Shown piece after piece: positions 27,290 through 34,554 of a stretch of 64,000 nt of DNA. This DNA comes from Rossellomorea sp. SC111. GTDB taxonomy: Bacteria > Bacillota > Bacilli > Bacillales > Bacillaceae_B. The first letter of the stretch is position 1; each line of letters begins with the position of its first letter. Position numbers and translations under genes: made by a program. Below the pieces are notes generated by a model. It had not been told where the DNA came from. It saw only the letters and a list, made by a program, of their open reading frames with translations, and did not search any database. The DNA is taken from contig NZ_JANIOC010000003.1 of the NCBI RefSeq assembly GCF_024733565.1, forward strand, positions 124,001 through 188,000, read 5' to 3'.

Positions 27290-27556
27290 TTGAATCATTT
27301 TCAGACAACAGGCAACGGTCATTTTATAAACTATGGTGATGTCCGTCGGCCTATCGGACGCGTCGGTTTTGGAAGGCCGGGATTTGGATTTGGCGGATTT
27401 GGAAGGCCAGGATTTGGATTCGGCTTCAGCCCGTTTGTAGGAGGACTGGCCGGTGGATTATTAGGAGCAGCATTATTGAGCCCAGGATATGGTTATGGAT
27501 ACGGGTATGGATATCCGCCACCTTATGGCTATCAACCATATCCTTATTATTATTGA
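27290..27556 (+). CDS. Gly/Tyr-rich small protein, possible spore-surface protein
   Basis: An 88-residue protein starting at TTG 27290 with a strong AGAGGAGG at 27273-27280. The middle has two copies of GFGRPGFGFG, then a hydrophobic Gly/Ala/Leu stretch (FVGGLAGGLLGAALL), then a (GY)n run and Pro/Tyr-rich end (YGYQPYPYYY). The composition resembles insoluble spore coat or crust proteins in which Tyr cross-links. A CATANNNTA-like sequence (CATAACCTA at 27259-27267) could be a SigK -10 element, but its -35 is unconvincing. No homologue recognised. Confidence 0.72.
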   Translation: MNHFQTTGNGHFINYGDVRRPIGRVGFGRPGFGFGGFGRPGFGFGFSPFVGGLAGGLLGAALLSPGYGYGYGYGYPPPYGYQPYPYYY

Positions 27557-27570
27557 TTTCATATAAATTA

Positions 27571-27618
27571 AAAGGGAACCTTGTCGTTAAAGCGTAACAG
27601 GTTCCCCTTGTTATTTTT
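27571..27618. terminator. Bidirectional terminator
   Basis: A long imperfect stem, AAGGGAACCTTGT with AACAGGTTCCCCTT, with T-rich flank. It lies between the Gly/Tyr-rich gene (+) and the LLM oxidoreductase (-). Confidence 0.75.
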
Positions 27619-27643
27619 AGGGGTTTTCTTGCCTCGCCTTGAA

Positions 27644-28621
27644 TTAGAGAACCGCCTCAGCCATCAACTCATACGACCTTACTTTGTCTTCAAACTGTGC
27701 CACGTTGGTGATGATCATAAATTCCTCGGTTTGATATACTTCACTTAGCAACTGAAGTTCTTCCTTCACTTTTTGAGGAGTTCCTATGATTGCTCTTTTT
27801 CTGTTTTCCTTTACTTTTTGTTTTTCTTTCGGTGTCAGCACCCTTGCCTTTGCTTCTTCCACAGAAGGAATTTCGGTGTCAATCCCGTTCTCTACAGCCA
27901 ATAGCCATAAGTCTTGTGTGAGAGCTATTTCTTCTGCTTTCTCTTCGGTTGGAGCGCAAACGACAAAGATACACACATTGCTCATAGGTCGGGCTAATGA
28001 GGAGGAAGGCTGAAATTGAGTTTGATAGTAATCCAAAGCCCGTTTTCCGTTGGCCGGATTGATGAAGTGACCAAAGGTAAAAGCCGTGCCCTTTTCAGCA
28101 GCCACCCGGGCACCACGGTGGGTGATGCCCAATATCCATGGAAGTGGCGGAGAGGCTGCGTCAGGGTAAGCCTTCACGGATTGTTCAGGTGAGAGATGCA
28201 AGTAATTCTGAAGTGCCTCCACCTGTCCCGGAAACTCATTCATACTCTTTTTCATCCCATCCGTAAGTGCCATCCGTGTTTCATATGACCCCCCTGGCGA
28301 ACGGCCGATTCCAAGATCTATCCGATTGGGAAATAGGGTTTCCAACACCTTGAAATCCTCCGCAATTTTGTACGGACTGTATTGTGGAAGGAGGATGCCC
28401 CCAGATCCTACCCGGATCGTAGTTGTCATGGACGCAATATGTGAAATCAGAACCTGGGGAGCAGAGCCCGCAAGTCCATTCGTATTGTGATGCTCCGCCA
28501 CCCAGAATCGTGTGTACCCTAACTCCTCTGTATACTGTGCAAGCCTGACCGTATTCCGAAACGCACTACCTGCGTCCCCTCCCCTCACAATCACAGACTG
28601 ATCCAATACACTCAACTTCAT
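27644..28621 (-). CDS. LLM-class flavin-dependent oxidoreductase (luciferase-like)
   Basis: A 325-residue single-component bacterial-luciferase-family protein of the YhbW/YceB type. Typical segments are the opening LSVLDQSVI, WVAEHHNTNGLAG, VGSGGILLPQYSPYKIAEDF and DLGIGRSPGGSYE. It would use reduced FMN in a monooxygenase or related reaction; the substrate cannot be inferred. Conserved in many bacilli as an isolated gene, as here. Confidence 0.9.
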   Translation of the reverse strand: MKLSVLDQSVIVRGGDAGSAFRNTVRLAQYTEELGYTRFWVAEHHNTNGLAGSAPQVLISHIASMTTTIRVGSGGILLPQYSPYKIAEDFKVLETLFPNRIDLGIGRSPGGSYETRMALTDGMKKSMNEFPGQVEALQNYLHLSPEQSVKAYPDAASPPLPWILGITHRGARVAAEKGTAFTFGHFINPANGKRALDYYQTQFQPSSSLARPMSNVCIFVVCAPTEEKAEEIALTQDLWLLAVENGIDTEIPSVEEAKARVLTPKEKQKVKENRKRAIIGTPQKVKEELQLLSEVYQTEEFMIITNVAQFEDKVRSYELMAEAVL

Positions 28622-28705
28622 TCATCCCACTCCCTAACCGAATTTCCTATAGTATGTACTTACCATTATCCCACTAACATCTGCAGGACCAAAAAAAGAT
28701 GCTTA

Positions 28706-28720
28706 GAGGGACGGACCTCG
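28706..28720 (+). repeat. Half copy of the GGGACGGACC repeat
   Basis: GAGGGACGGACCTCG is one arm of the palindrome family found at 28804-28836 only 98 bases further on, in the same orientation. Its partner arm is missing, so it cannot form the hairpin alone; it looks like a decayed or recombined copy. Confidence 0.7.
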
Positions 28721-28803
28721 ATTTATGATGGAATATCACGGGAAACACTTTCAGTGAAGGCAGGTAAATCCCGTTGTATCAACATTTTAGAAGAATATAG
28801 AAA

Positions 28804-28836
28804 AGGGACGGACCTCGTTTTTCGAGGTCCGTCCCT
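28804..28836. repeat. GGGACGGACC-class palindrome acting as terminator of catE
   Basis: A perfect 14-bp stem AGGGACGGACCTCG / CGAGGTCCGTCCCT around TTTTT, located directly after the catE stop. It belongs to the family described at 6598-6637 and 21561-21597. Confidence 0.88.
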
Positions 28837-28841
28837 CCCCT

Positions 28842-29690
28842 TTACAGGCTTAAATAGATGTGATTGCCGGATGGGTCCACGGTGAGAATTTTACCATCAT
28901 GTTCCTGTGTTGTGACCCCAATGGACTTGAGTCGATGAATGATGCTGCTGCGCTTTTCTTCATTTGGGAAGTGAAGGGTGAACCAGTTGAGGCCCACACT
29001 GTTTTCAGAAGGAGCCGGTGCGCCTACACCATTCCACGTATTCAATCCTATGTGATGATGGTACCCTCCTGTCGAAATGAACAGTGCCTGATTCCCGAAT
29101 CGGCTCACTACGTTAAAGCCCAGACCCTTCCCGTAGAATTCTTCCGCCGACCTTAAATCTGATACGTGGAGATGAATGTGCCCCATCACTGTACCGGGAG
29201 GAAGTCCATTCCACGATTTCCCCTCTGCCTCGGATAATATCCCCCGTGCATCGATGGGATCGACGGCCATCTCGACTTGATCACCATTCCATGTCCAGGC
29301 AGATGATGGACGGTCCCTGTAAATCTCGATTCCATTCCCATCAGGATCGGATAAATATAATGCTTCGCTGACCAGATGGTCGGAAGAACCGAGCTTTATA
29401 TTCTGCTTGATCAGATGGGCCAGAATCTTACCAAGATCCTCTCTAGTTGGCAGCAACAGAGCAAAATGATATAACCCCGTCGTCCGCGGTTCTTTAGGTA
29501 AAGTTTCTTCCAGCTCTTCCAGGGATAACAAAGCATGAATGCCGTCCGCCGTTAAAGTGGCCCGTCTTTCTGATTGTTCCAGAACCTTAAACCCGATGAC
29601 TTCCTTGTAAAAAGAGAGAGACTGCTTCAAATCTTGTACGATCAGGTTCACTTCCCCAACGAATGTATGGGGTTCTTTATGAAAGTTCAT
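28842..29690 (-). CDS. catE: Catechol-2,3-dioxygenase-type VOC protein (CatE-like)
   Basis: A 282-residue two-domain vicinal oxygen chelate protein. The first VOC repeat carries the GLYHFALLLP and SEALYLSDPDGNGIEIY segments; the second has GHIHLHVSDL and GGYHHHIGLN. These match the metal-binding pattern of B. subtilis CatE, which cleaves catechols. It is divergent from an HxlR-family repressor with TTAC/GTAA dyads between, as expected for thiol-sensitive control in quinone stress. No CatD partner (DoxX family) is adjacent. Confidence 0.88.
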   Translation of the reverse strand: MNFHKEPHTFVGEVNLIVQDLKQSLSFYKEVIGFKVLEQSERRATLTADGIHALLSLEELEETLPKEPRTTGLYHFALLLPTREDLGKILAHLIKQNIKLGSSDHLVSEALYLSDPDGNGIEIYRDRPSSAWTWNGDQVEMAVDPIDARGILSEAEGKSWNGLPPGTVMGHIHLHVSDLRSAEEFYGKGLGFNVVSRFGNQALFISTGGYHHHIGLNTWNGVGAPAPSENSVGLNWFTLHFPNEEKRSSIIHRLKSIGVTTQEHDGKILTVDPSGNHIYLSL

Positions 29691-29727
29691 TATGATTCCT
29701 CCGATATTTTTTAGGCGTTTACCATCA

Positions 29728-29812
29728 AGTTACTTTATGTAACTAATTTTAATTTAATAACTAAATTCCGTCAAGTAATTAAATTACCCAATTACCTTTT
29801 ATATGGTATACT
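29728..29812. promoter_or_regulatory. Dyads and promoter between catE and the HxlR repressor
   Basis: Two inverted repeats lie in the divergent gap: AGTTAC-N5-GTAACT (29728-29744), near catE, and GTAAT-TAA-ATTAC (29775-29787), which overlaps the -35 (TTACCC, 29784-29789) of a promoter with -10 TATACT (29807-29812) for the repressor. TTAC/GTAA half sites are typical of YodB/CatR-type operators, so this is a good candidate for autoregulation and catE repression. Confidence 0.65.
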
Positions 29813-29850
29813 ACTAATTAGAATTCCCATGATTAAAGGAGGCATTGAAG

Positions 29851-30165
29851 ATGAACCAATCTGACATATGTCCAAGATTTGAAAAAGCGATTGGCATCTT
29901 AAGTCAGCGATGGACGGGACTCATCATTTATCAACTGCTTTCCGGCCCTCAACGGAACTGCACCATCAAAGACGCAATAGGAATCAGCGGCAGACTTCTA
30001 TCCGAGCGATTAAAGGATCTTGAACAAGAAGGAATCGTTACACGGACCGTTTATCCCGAAACACCGGTGCGGATTGAATATTCGTTAACAAAAAAAGGAT
30101 ATTCTTTAGAGCCTTTAATGAATAATATTGAGAAGTGGTCCCAGGAGTGGATTGAAAAGGATTGA
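29851..30165 (+). CDS. HxlR (DUF24) family repressor, YodB/CatR-like
   Basis: A 104-residue winged-helix regulator. Its N-terminal Cys7 in ICPRFEKAIG corresponds to the conserved redox Cys of YodB and CatR that senses quinones and diamide. The recognition region is ISGRLLSERLKDLEQEGIV. AAAGGAGG at 29835-29842 selects ATG 29851; an in-frame TTG lies at 29845. Divergent from catE with two TTAC dyads between. One further Cys (CTIKDAIG) near residue 42 could take part in disulphide formation. Confidence 0.88.
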   Translation: MNQSDICPRFEKAIGILSQRWTGLIIYQLLSGPQRNCTIKDAIGISGRLLSERLKDLEQEGIVTRTVYPETPVRIEYSLTKKGYSLEPLMNNIEKWSQEWIEKD

Positions 30166-30166
30166 G

Positions 30167-30194
30167 AACCCGTCTGTTGGTGGCGGGTTTTTTT
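30167..30194 (+). terminator. Rho-independent terminator
   Basis: AACCCGTC / GGCGGGTT stem and T-run immediately after the HxlR gene stop. Confidence 0.85.
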
Positions 30195-30220
30195 GTTTGG
30201 ATTTGTTTGATTGATTTTCG

Positions 30221-30306
30221 TTAAAAGAGAGGATATATTTTGTTCCTCTTTTGGTGCCTGTGGCGGGTAGGTTAAGGGGTTGGAGGAGTCATTTACTTTA
30301 AATGTG
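30221..30306 (-). ncRNA. Candidate Fur-regulated C-rich small RNA (FsrA-like)
   Basis: On the minus strand an extended -10 box TGTTATACA (30321-30313) overlaps the edge of a Fur box (30321-30339). The predicted transcript from about 30306 has no good open frame but an unpaired C-rich centre containing CTCCTCCAACCCC and CTACCCGCC, complementary to ribosome binding sites. It ends near an imperfect hairpin AAAAGAGGA / TCCTCTCTTTT (30252-30223). The length, about 85 nt, matches the iron-sparing RNA FsrA of B. subtilis (84 nt), which is also Fur-repressed and C-rich. The weak points are the short U-tract and the lack of a normal -35. Confidence 0.5.
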
Positions 30307-30320
30307 TTTTTTTGTATAAC

Positions 30321-30339
30321 ATTGAGAATTATTATCAAT
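30321..30339. promoter_or_regulatory. Fur box not explained by a protein gene
   Basis: TGAGAATTATTATCA (30323-30337) matches the 7-1-7 Fur box with one mismatch; flanking A/T pairs extend the symmetry to 19 bp. Beyond that, TTTGTATA and TATACAAA extend it to a palindrome of about 40 bp. It lies 3' of both neighbouring protein genes, so a small RNA is the likeliest target. Confidence 0.75.
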
Positions 30340-30346
30340 ACTATAC

Positions 30347-30380
30347 AAAAAGAAGACAACCACGCCTATGGTTGCCTTCT
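30347..30380 (-). terminator. Terminator of the DUF1540 gene
   Basis: On the minus strand AGAAGGCAACCA / TGGTTGTCTTCT with a 6-base loop and a TTTTTG tail. Confidence 0.85.
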
Positions 30381-30386
30381 CCCCTA

Positions 30387-30542
30387 TTACATACCCGGTT
30401 CGAATGTTTTGCAATCCGTTTCTTCGCTGTTATGCGCTTTGTTCCCTTTATGACTGACAACGAAAATCTGGTCTGCAGAACACTTCTTACCTTCCTTGTT
30501 GTATCGGCAGTTGCTTACTTCACATAGTACGTCTTGTGCCAT
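30387..30542 (-). CDS. DUF1540 domain-containing small Cys-rich protein
   Basis: A 51-residue protein starting at ATG 30542 with GGGGAGGTG seven bases upstream. It has four Cys in the DUF1540 pattern: DVLCEVSNCRYN, KKCSADQIFV and TDCKTFEP. The Cys arrangement suggests binding of a metal, probably zinc. DUF1540 proteins are widespread in spore-forming Firmicutes; their function is unknown. The gene is on its own with a strong terminator. Confidence 0.88.
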   Translation of the reverse strand: MAQDVLCEVSNCRYNKEGKKCSADQIFVVSHKGNKAHNSEETDCKTFEPGM

Positions 30543-30618
30543 GGTTTTACACCTCCCCTGTACCATTAGAGTGTACGTTTCGTTTCAGGTTCATACCTTC
30601 ACCTAACTGCTGACCATC

Positions 30619-30654
30619 AAAAAGGGACCCACCTTCGAAAGGTAAGTCCCCTTT
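30619..30654 (-). terminator. Rho-independent terminator
   Basis: On the minus strand AAAGGGGAC pairs with GTCCCTTT, with an inner ACCTTTCGAAGGT hairpin and T-tail; it ends the MFS gene. Its outer arm resembles, but does not match, the GGGACGGACC repeat. Confidence 0.8.
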
Positions 30655-30659
30655 ACATT

Positions 30660-31862
30660 TTATAACTCCAATGCTTCATCTGGATTTACAGCCCTCGTTC
30701 TTCGTTTTGTCACGATTTTATATGCCGCTACTGTGACCAATACCACTCCACTGCAGATAATATATAAAGTTGAAAAGCCGAATTTCGAGGAGACTAGCCC
30801 CAACACAAACGATCCAACCGCAATCCCCAGGTCATAAAAAATGAAAAACGTTGCCGTCGCATGCCCTGTTCTCCTCTTCGGTGCCGCCTGAATGGACATC
30901 GTCTGGAAGCTCGGAAGCAAAGCACCATACCCAAGTCCGATCAGCGTTCCTGAAACCAATAATAAAACGACGGAATGAGTCATGCTCAAGAGAATCAGTC
31001 CACCGGCAAAAATAACGAGGGACGTGTAGATGACCGCGTTGGGTCCCGACCGGTCAAATAATCTCCCTGTATATGGCCGCGACAGTAGCATGGCAGCGGC
31101 AAATACGACGAAGAATAAGCTGACGGATTCGAATAGGCCGATAGACTTCGCGTAAACGGAGATAAACGACATGATCCCGGAGTAGGCAAATGAAGTCAGG
31201 AATCCTACCAATGCAATCGGGATTGCCTTCACTTCTATTAAATCCTTAAGAGTCAGGCGTCTGCTCACTACCTGGTCCACCACATCGTCCTCTGTCACCT
31301 GAATGCCAAATGTGCAAAGAAAGCCTATGACAATAATCAAGGCAAGGCCCATAAACAATGTCGTGTACGGAATCCACTGTATAAGGGCGAGGGAAAGAAA
31401 GGGTCCGACCACAACTGCCAGGTTCATCGACATGGCAAAGTAACCAAGCCCCTCCCCCTTCCTGTTTGCCGGGATCATATCTGCGGCAATCGCCACCATG
31501 ACCGTTGAGCCGACACTAAACCAAATCCCATGGAAAAAACGGAGCCCCATCAAAAAATAAAAATCATTTACCCAATAGTAAATGAATGAGGAAATCCCGA
31601 ACATTAATACACTGAGGATGAGCGTCTTTTTCTTTCCCAACAGCTCAATGATTTTTCCCGAAAAGGGACGTACAATGATGGCTGATAATAAGAAGACTGT
31701 TGTAGCAAGTCCTGCCTGCCCTTCTGTTCCATGTAACTCATCGAGCACATACAGGGGCAGGATGGTTAACAATGAGTAAAAAACTAAAAAAAGAAAAAAA
31801 TTATTCAATAACGCCATAAAAAATGGCCGTGTCCAGATGTTTTGTTTCGTTGAAAGCTCCAC
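30660..31862 (-). CDS. MFS transporter (drug efflux-type)
   Basis: A 400-residue, 12-helix major facilitator. The loop 2-3 motif is RPFSGKIIELLGKKKT and the second-half counterpart is RPYTGRLFDRSGPN, both typical of MFS exporters. AGAAGGAG seven bases upstream selects GTG 31862 (protein begins VELSTKQNIW); in-frame ATG 31868 directly abuts the ribosome site. Divergent from a MarR regulator across a region with TTG/CAA half sites, so MarR-controlled efflux of a toxic compound is likely. Confidence 0.87.
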   Translation of the reverse strand: MELSTKQNIWTRPFFMALLNNFFLFLVFYSLLTILPLYVLDELHGTEGQAGLATTVFLLSAIIVRPFSGKIIELLGKKKTLILSVLMFGISSFIYYWVNDFYFLMGLRFFHGIWFSVGSTVMVAIAADMIPANRKGEGLGYFAMSMNLAVVVGPFLSLALIQWIPYTTLFMGLALIIVIGFLCTFGIQVTEDDVVDQVVSRRLTLKDLIEVKAIPIALVGFLTSFAYSGIMSFISVYAKSIGLFESVSLFFVVFAAAMLLSRPYTGRLFDRSGPNAVIYTSLVIFAGGLILLSMTHSVVLLLVSGTLIGLGYGALLPSFQTMSIQAAPKRRTGHATATFFIFYDLGIAVGSFVLGLVSSKFGFSTLYIICSGVVLVTVAAYKIVTKRRTRAVNPDEALEL

Positions 31863-31886
31863 TATCATTCTCCTTCTCACAATTAG

Positions 31887-31937
31887 ATGTTGTACTAATT
31901 ATATCTGCAACATGTATATATGTAAATATAGTTGTTG
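31887..31937. promoter_or_regulatory. Possible MarR operator region
   Basis: ATGTTG (31887-31892) and CAACAT (31908-31913) form an inverted repeat, and a further GTTGTTG lies at 31931-31937, so CAAC/GTTG half sites are repeated in the divergent gap between the MFS and MarR genes. It is A/T-rich with ATGTATATATGT inside. Suggestive only. Confidence 0.4.
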
Positions 31938-32010
31938 TGACAATTAATTCAAATTCTTCGGGATTTCATGTATGATAAAGAGAAGAAACTGAATATAGAA
32001 GGTGAAACCA

Positions 32011-32445
32011 GTGACAATGTCCCGAGATGAAACCATCGGCTTATATACGAGCCGCACAGTAAAAAATATCATTCGATTCCTCACTCTCCATCTGAAAGAT
32101 TTCGATGTGACACCTGAACAGTGGACCGTTTTGAAGAGACTTGCAGAGCAGGATGGAATCAGTCAAAAAGAGCTTGCGAAGAGGTCAGAAAAAGACCAGC
32201 CGACCCTGACAAGGATCCTGGATATATTAGAAAGAAAAAAGCTGATCTACAAAGAAAAGAATTCCGAGGATAGAAGATCATTCCTTATTTTCATTACAGA
32301 GAAAGGAGTGGCGGCAAAGGACGAGCTGTCCCCTTTCATTGAAAATTTGTATGAAGACACGATTCTTAAAGGGATTTCAGAAGAAGAATTAGAAGTATAT
32401 AAGAGCGTTCTTTCTCAAATCAACGCAAACATGACCAAAGGATAG
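32011..32445 (+). CDS. MarR family transcriptional regulator
   Basis: A 144-residue winged-helix regulator. The recognition helix region is QKELAKRSEKDQPTLTRILD and the wing KENSEDRRSFLIFITEKG is typical of MarR. GTG 32011 is best spaced from AAGGTGA; ATG 32017 and GTG 32002 are alternatives. It is divergent from the MFS exporter and co-transcribed with the TIM-barrel gene 10 bases downstream. No conserved Cys points to a redox mechanism; a small-molecule effector is likelier. Confidence 0.88.
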   Translation: MTMSRDETIGLYTSRTVKNIIRFLTLHLKDFDVTPEQWTVLKRLAEQDGISQKELAKRSEKDQPTLTRILDILERKKLIYKEKNSEDRRSFLIFITEKGVAAKDELSPFIENLYEDTILKGISEEELEVYKSVLSQINANMTKG

Positions 32446-32455
32446 GAGTGAGCGT

Positions 32456-33211
32456 ATGAAAGAGATTCCTGTTGCCCTCCAGATGTATACATTGCGGAAC
32501 GAGGCAGAAAAGGATTTTATCGGTACTCTGCAAAAAGTGGCGGATTTAGGTTATAAAGGTGTAGAACTTGCTGGTTACGGAGGTTTATCGGTAAAGGAGT
32601 TAAAAGATATACTGGACAATCTGAAACTTCGTGCCGTCTCCAGTCATATTTCATTATCTGAACTGAGGAGCAATATCGATCAGGTAATCGAGGATCAGCT
32701 TGAGCTGGGCAGTACCTACATCGTATGTCCGTATTTGCCCCCTGAAGAACGAAAAGAAGAAGATTATTTCCGCTTGATCGATGACCTGAACGTGATTGGT
32801 GCGAAATGCTTTGAAGCGGGTATCACCCTCTGCTATCATCACCATGACTTCGAATTAATGGCTCTTTCGAACGGGAAAACGGCTCTCGAGACGATTCTGG
32901 CTGAAACGAATCCCCACATGGTCAAAGCTGAGTTTGATATCTATTGGCTGACCTATGCCGGGGAAAGCCCTGTTGAGTGGTTGAAGCGTTATCAGGGGCG
33001 GACTCCTCTTGTCCATTTAAAAGACATGACAACGGACGGAGAACGATTTTTCGCGGAACTTGGAGCAGGTGGAGTGGACCTGGAACCCATCCTGGAATTC
33101 GGTATGCACAGCGATGTAGACTGGTGGATCGTCGAACAGGACGAATCCAAGATCCCGCCCATCGAAAGCGTGCGAAAAAGTCTTGAATACCTACATCATA
33201 ACGAAGTGTAA
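32456..33211 (+). CDS. Sugar phosphate isomerase/epimerase-like TIM-barrel protein
   Basis: A 251-residue AP-endonuclease-2/xylose-isomerase-like TIM barrel. Characteristic parts are the opening VALQMYTLRNEAEKDF, metal-ligand segments LCYHHHDFE and AEFDIYW, and HLKDM near the C-terminus. It would isomerise or epimerise a sugar or inositol derivative in the presence of a divalent metal. It lies 10 bases after the MarR gene, so it may belong to the same regulated pathway as the MFS transporter. Confidence 0.85.
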   Translation: MKEIPVALQMYTLRNEAEKDFIGTLQKVADLGYKGVELAGYGGLSVKELKDILDNLKLRAVSSHISLSELRSNIDQVIEDQLELGSTYIVCPYLPPEERKEEDYFRLIDDLNVIGAKCFEAGITLCYHHHDFELMALSNGKTALETILAETNPHMVKAEFDIYWLTYAGESPVEWLKRYQGRTPLVHLKDMTTDGERFFAELGAGGVDLEPILEFGMHSDVDWWIVEQDESKIPPIESVRKSLEYLHHNEV

Positions 33212-33213
33212 TG

Positions 33214-33249
33214 AAAAAGGAGAGCCGAGTACATCGGCCCTCCTTTTTT
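33214..33249 (+). terminator. Rho-independent terminator
   Basis: AAAGGAGAGCCGA / TCGGCCCTCCTTT with a 5-base loop and T-run after the TIM-barrel gene. Confidence 0.9.
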
Positions 33250-33318
33250 GCCACAATCTTGCTATTCACATGGCGATCGGATAGAGCTCCCGGGACTTCT
33301 TCAAGTGTAACTTGTTCA

Positions 33319-34218
33319 TCACTTGGTCAGGATCTGTCCCAATGCCTTGTCAAGCGTATCGTATTGAAAGACGAATCCTGCTTTCACCAACCGATCCGGG
33401 ATGACCCATCTGCTTTTCAGGACCAGTTCGGTTTCCGTTTTGATGACCACCGCACCTGCTTCAAGCATCCACTTCGGGGTCGGGAGCCCTATCTTCTTAT
33501 TCATCACATCCCTTAATTGAGCCATGAGTTCACGATTGGTGACTGGATCCGGAGATGCACAGTTGAATACTCCGCTTAACTCCTTCTCTTCATTCAAAAA
33601 AAGAATGATCCGGTACACGTCTTCTACATGAATCCAGCTGAACTTCTGGGTGCCTGGCCCCTGCACCCCTCCGAGACCAAACTTGACCAGGTTTTTGTAC
33701 GGCGTCATCACACCGCCATCCGGTCCCAGTACAATAGCGATCCGTAAAGCCGCCTGCCGCGTCTCCGGTAATGAAAATGAGAAGAATGCTTTCTCCCATT
33801 CTTTTGCCACTTCAACGGAAAAGCCCGTACCGATATCGCCGTCTTCCTCCGTCATCGGGCGGTCCTCTGCATGGCGATAGATCGTGGCCGTGCTCGAATT
33901 GATCCATAAGGGCGGCGGATTCTGACACTGGAATAGGGCATTTCCCAATATGTTCGTTGTTTCCGTCCTGGATTTGAAAATGTCCGCTATATTCTTTTCA
34001 TTGTACCGACAGTCGACTGACTTGCCTGCAAGATTGATGAGCATTTCCGCCCCTTCCAATGCCTGTACTATTTCATCGGGCCGCTCCCACGACACATGAG
34101 GAGACTGTCTTGAAATGATGGTCACCATATAGCCCATCTCGTGAAATTTCTTCTGAAGGTACCGGCCAATGAAGCCTGTTCCCCCTGCTATGACAATTTT
34201 CTTTTCCACCGTATCCAC
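33319..34218 (-). CDS. yfhF: TIGR01777-type NAD-dependent epimerase (YfhF-like)
   Basis: A 299-residue extended short-chain dehydrogenase/reductase. The NAD-binding GGTGFIG is at the N-terminus and NLAGKSVDCRY follows, the signature of the SDR39U1/YfhF group; the C-terminal DUF1731-like stretch is present (GLPTPKWMLEAGA). The reaction is unknown; relatives are linked to cell division in some bacteria. A GTG at 34209 is an alternative start because the ribosome site is unclear. Confidence 0.87.
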   Translation of the reverse strand: MDTVEKKIVIAGGTGFIGRYLQKKFHEMGYMVTIISRQSPHVSWERPDEIVQALEGAEMLINLAGKSVDCRYNEKNIADIFKSRTETTNILGNALFQCQNPPPLWINSSTATIYRHAEDRPMTEEDGDIGTGFSVEVAKEWEKAFFSFSLPETRQAALRIAIVLGPDGGVMTPYKNLVKFGLGGVQGPGTQKFSWIHVEDVYRIILFLNEEKELSGVFNCASPDPVTNRELMAQLRDVMNKKIGLPTPKWMLEAGAVVIKTETELVLKSRWVIPDRLVKAGFVFQYDTLDKALGQILTK

Positions 34219-34554
34219 TCATTTCTTTTGCGCAAGTTTGTGAAATACTTCACATTAATTATACCAAATTCTGTAACAATTTCAACCACTTCTTTTCTGA
34301 TACACTTATGCACAAAAAATAGTGGAATATTCCTAGAAAAATATTTTTCACCAAATGGAACAGATAATGGTAGAAATTCCCCTCAAATTTGTTTTATATC
34401 GACATTATTAAACACTAAATATTTTAAATTTACTGATAATTACCATTTTTTTCATTGTCAACCTTCCTTTTTTTTACTAAACTACTAATTAGCCGCCGGG
34501 GCCAAAAGAAATAGCTATTTCCAAAATCTATGATCAAAAGGGGAATTTGTAATT
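34219..34554. other. AT-rich intergenic region upstream of the neutral protease
   Basis: About 336 bases, strongly AT-rich, with several short palindromes such as GGAATATTCC near 34323-34332. It contains the protease promoter (34455-34483) and ribosome site, but no convincing open frame. Secreted protease genes in bacilli commonly have long regulatory regions bound by AbrB, ScoC or DegU; I could not assign sites. Confidence 0.6.
34455..34483 (+). promoter_or_regulatory. SigA-type promoter of the neutral protease gene
   Basis: TTGTCA at 34455-34460 and TAAACT at 34478-34483 with a 17-bp T-rich spacer, about 65 bases before the ribosome site AAAAGGGG. Confidence 0.55.

Noticed and set aside
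34433-34447. TGATAATTACCATTT as a Fur box upstream of the protease
   Set aside because: The right half does not match ATTATCA; only the left half fits, so it is chance in AT-rich DNA.
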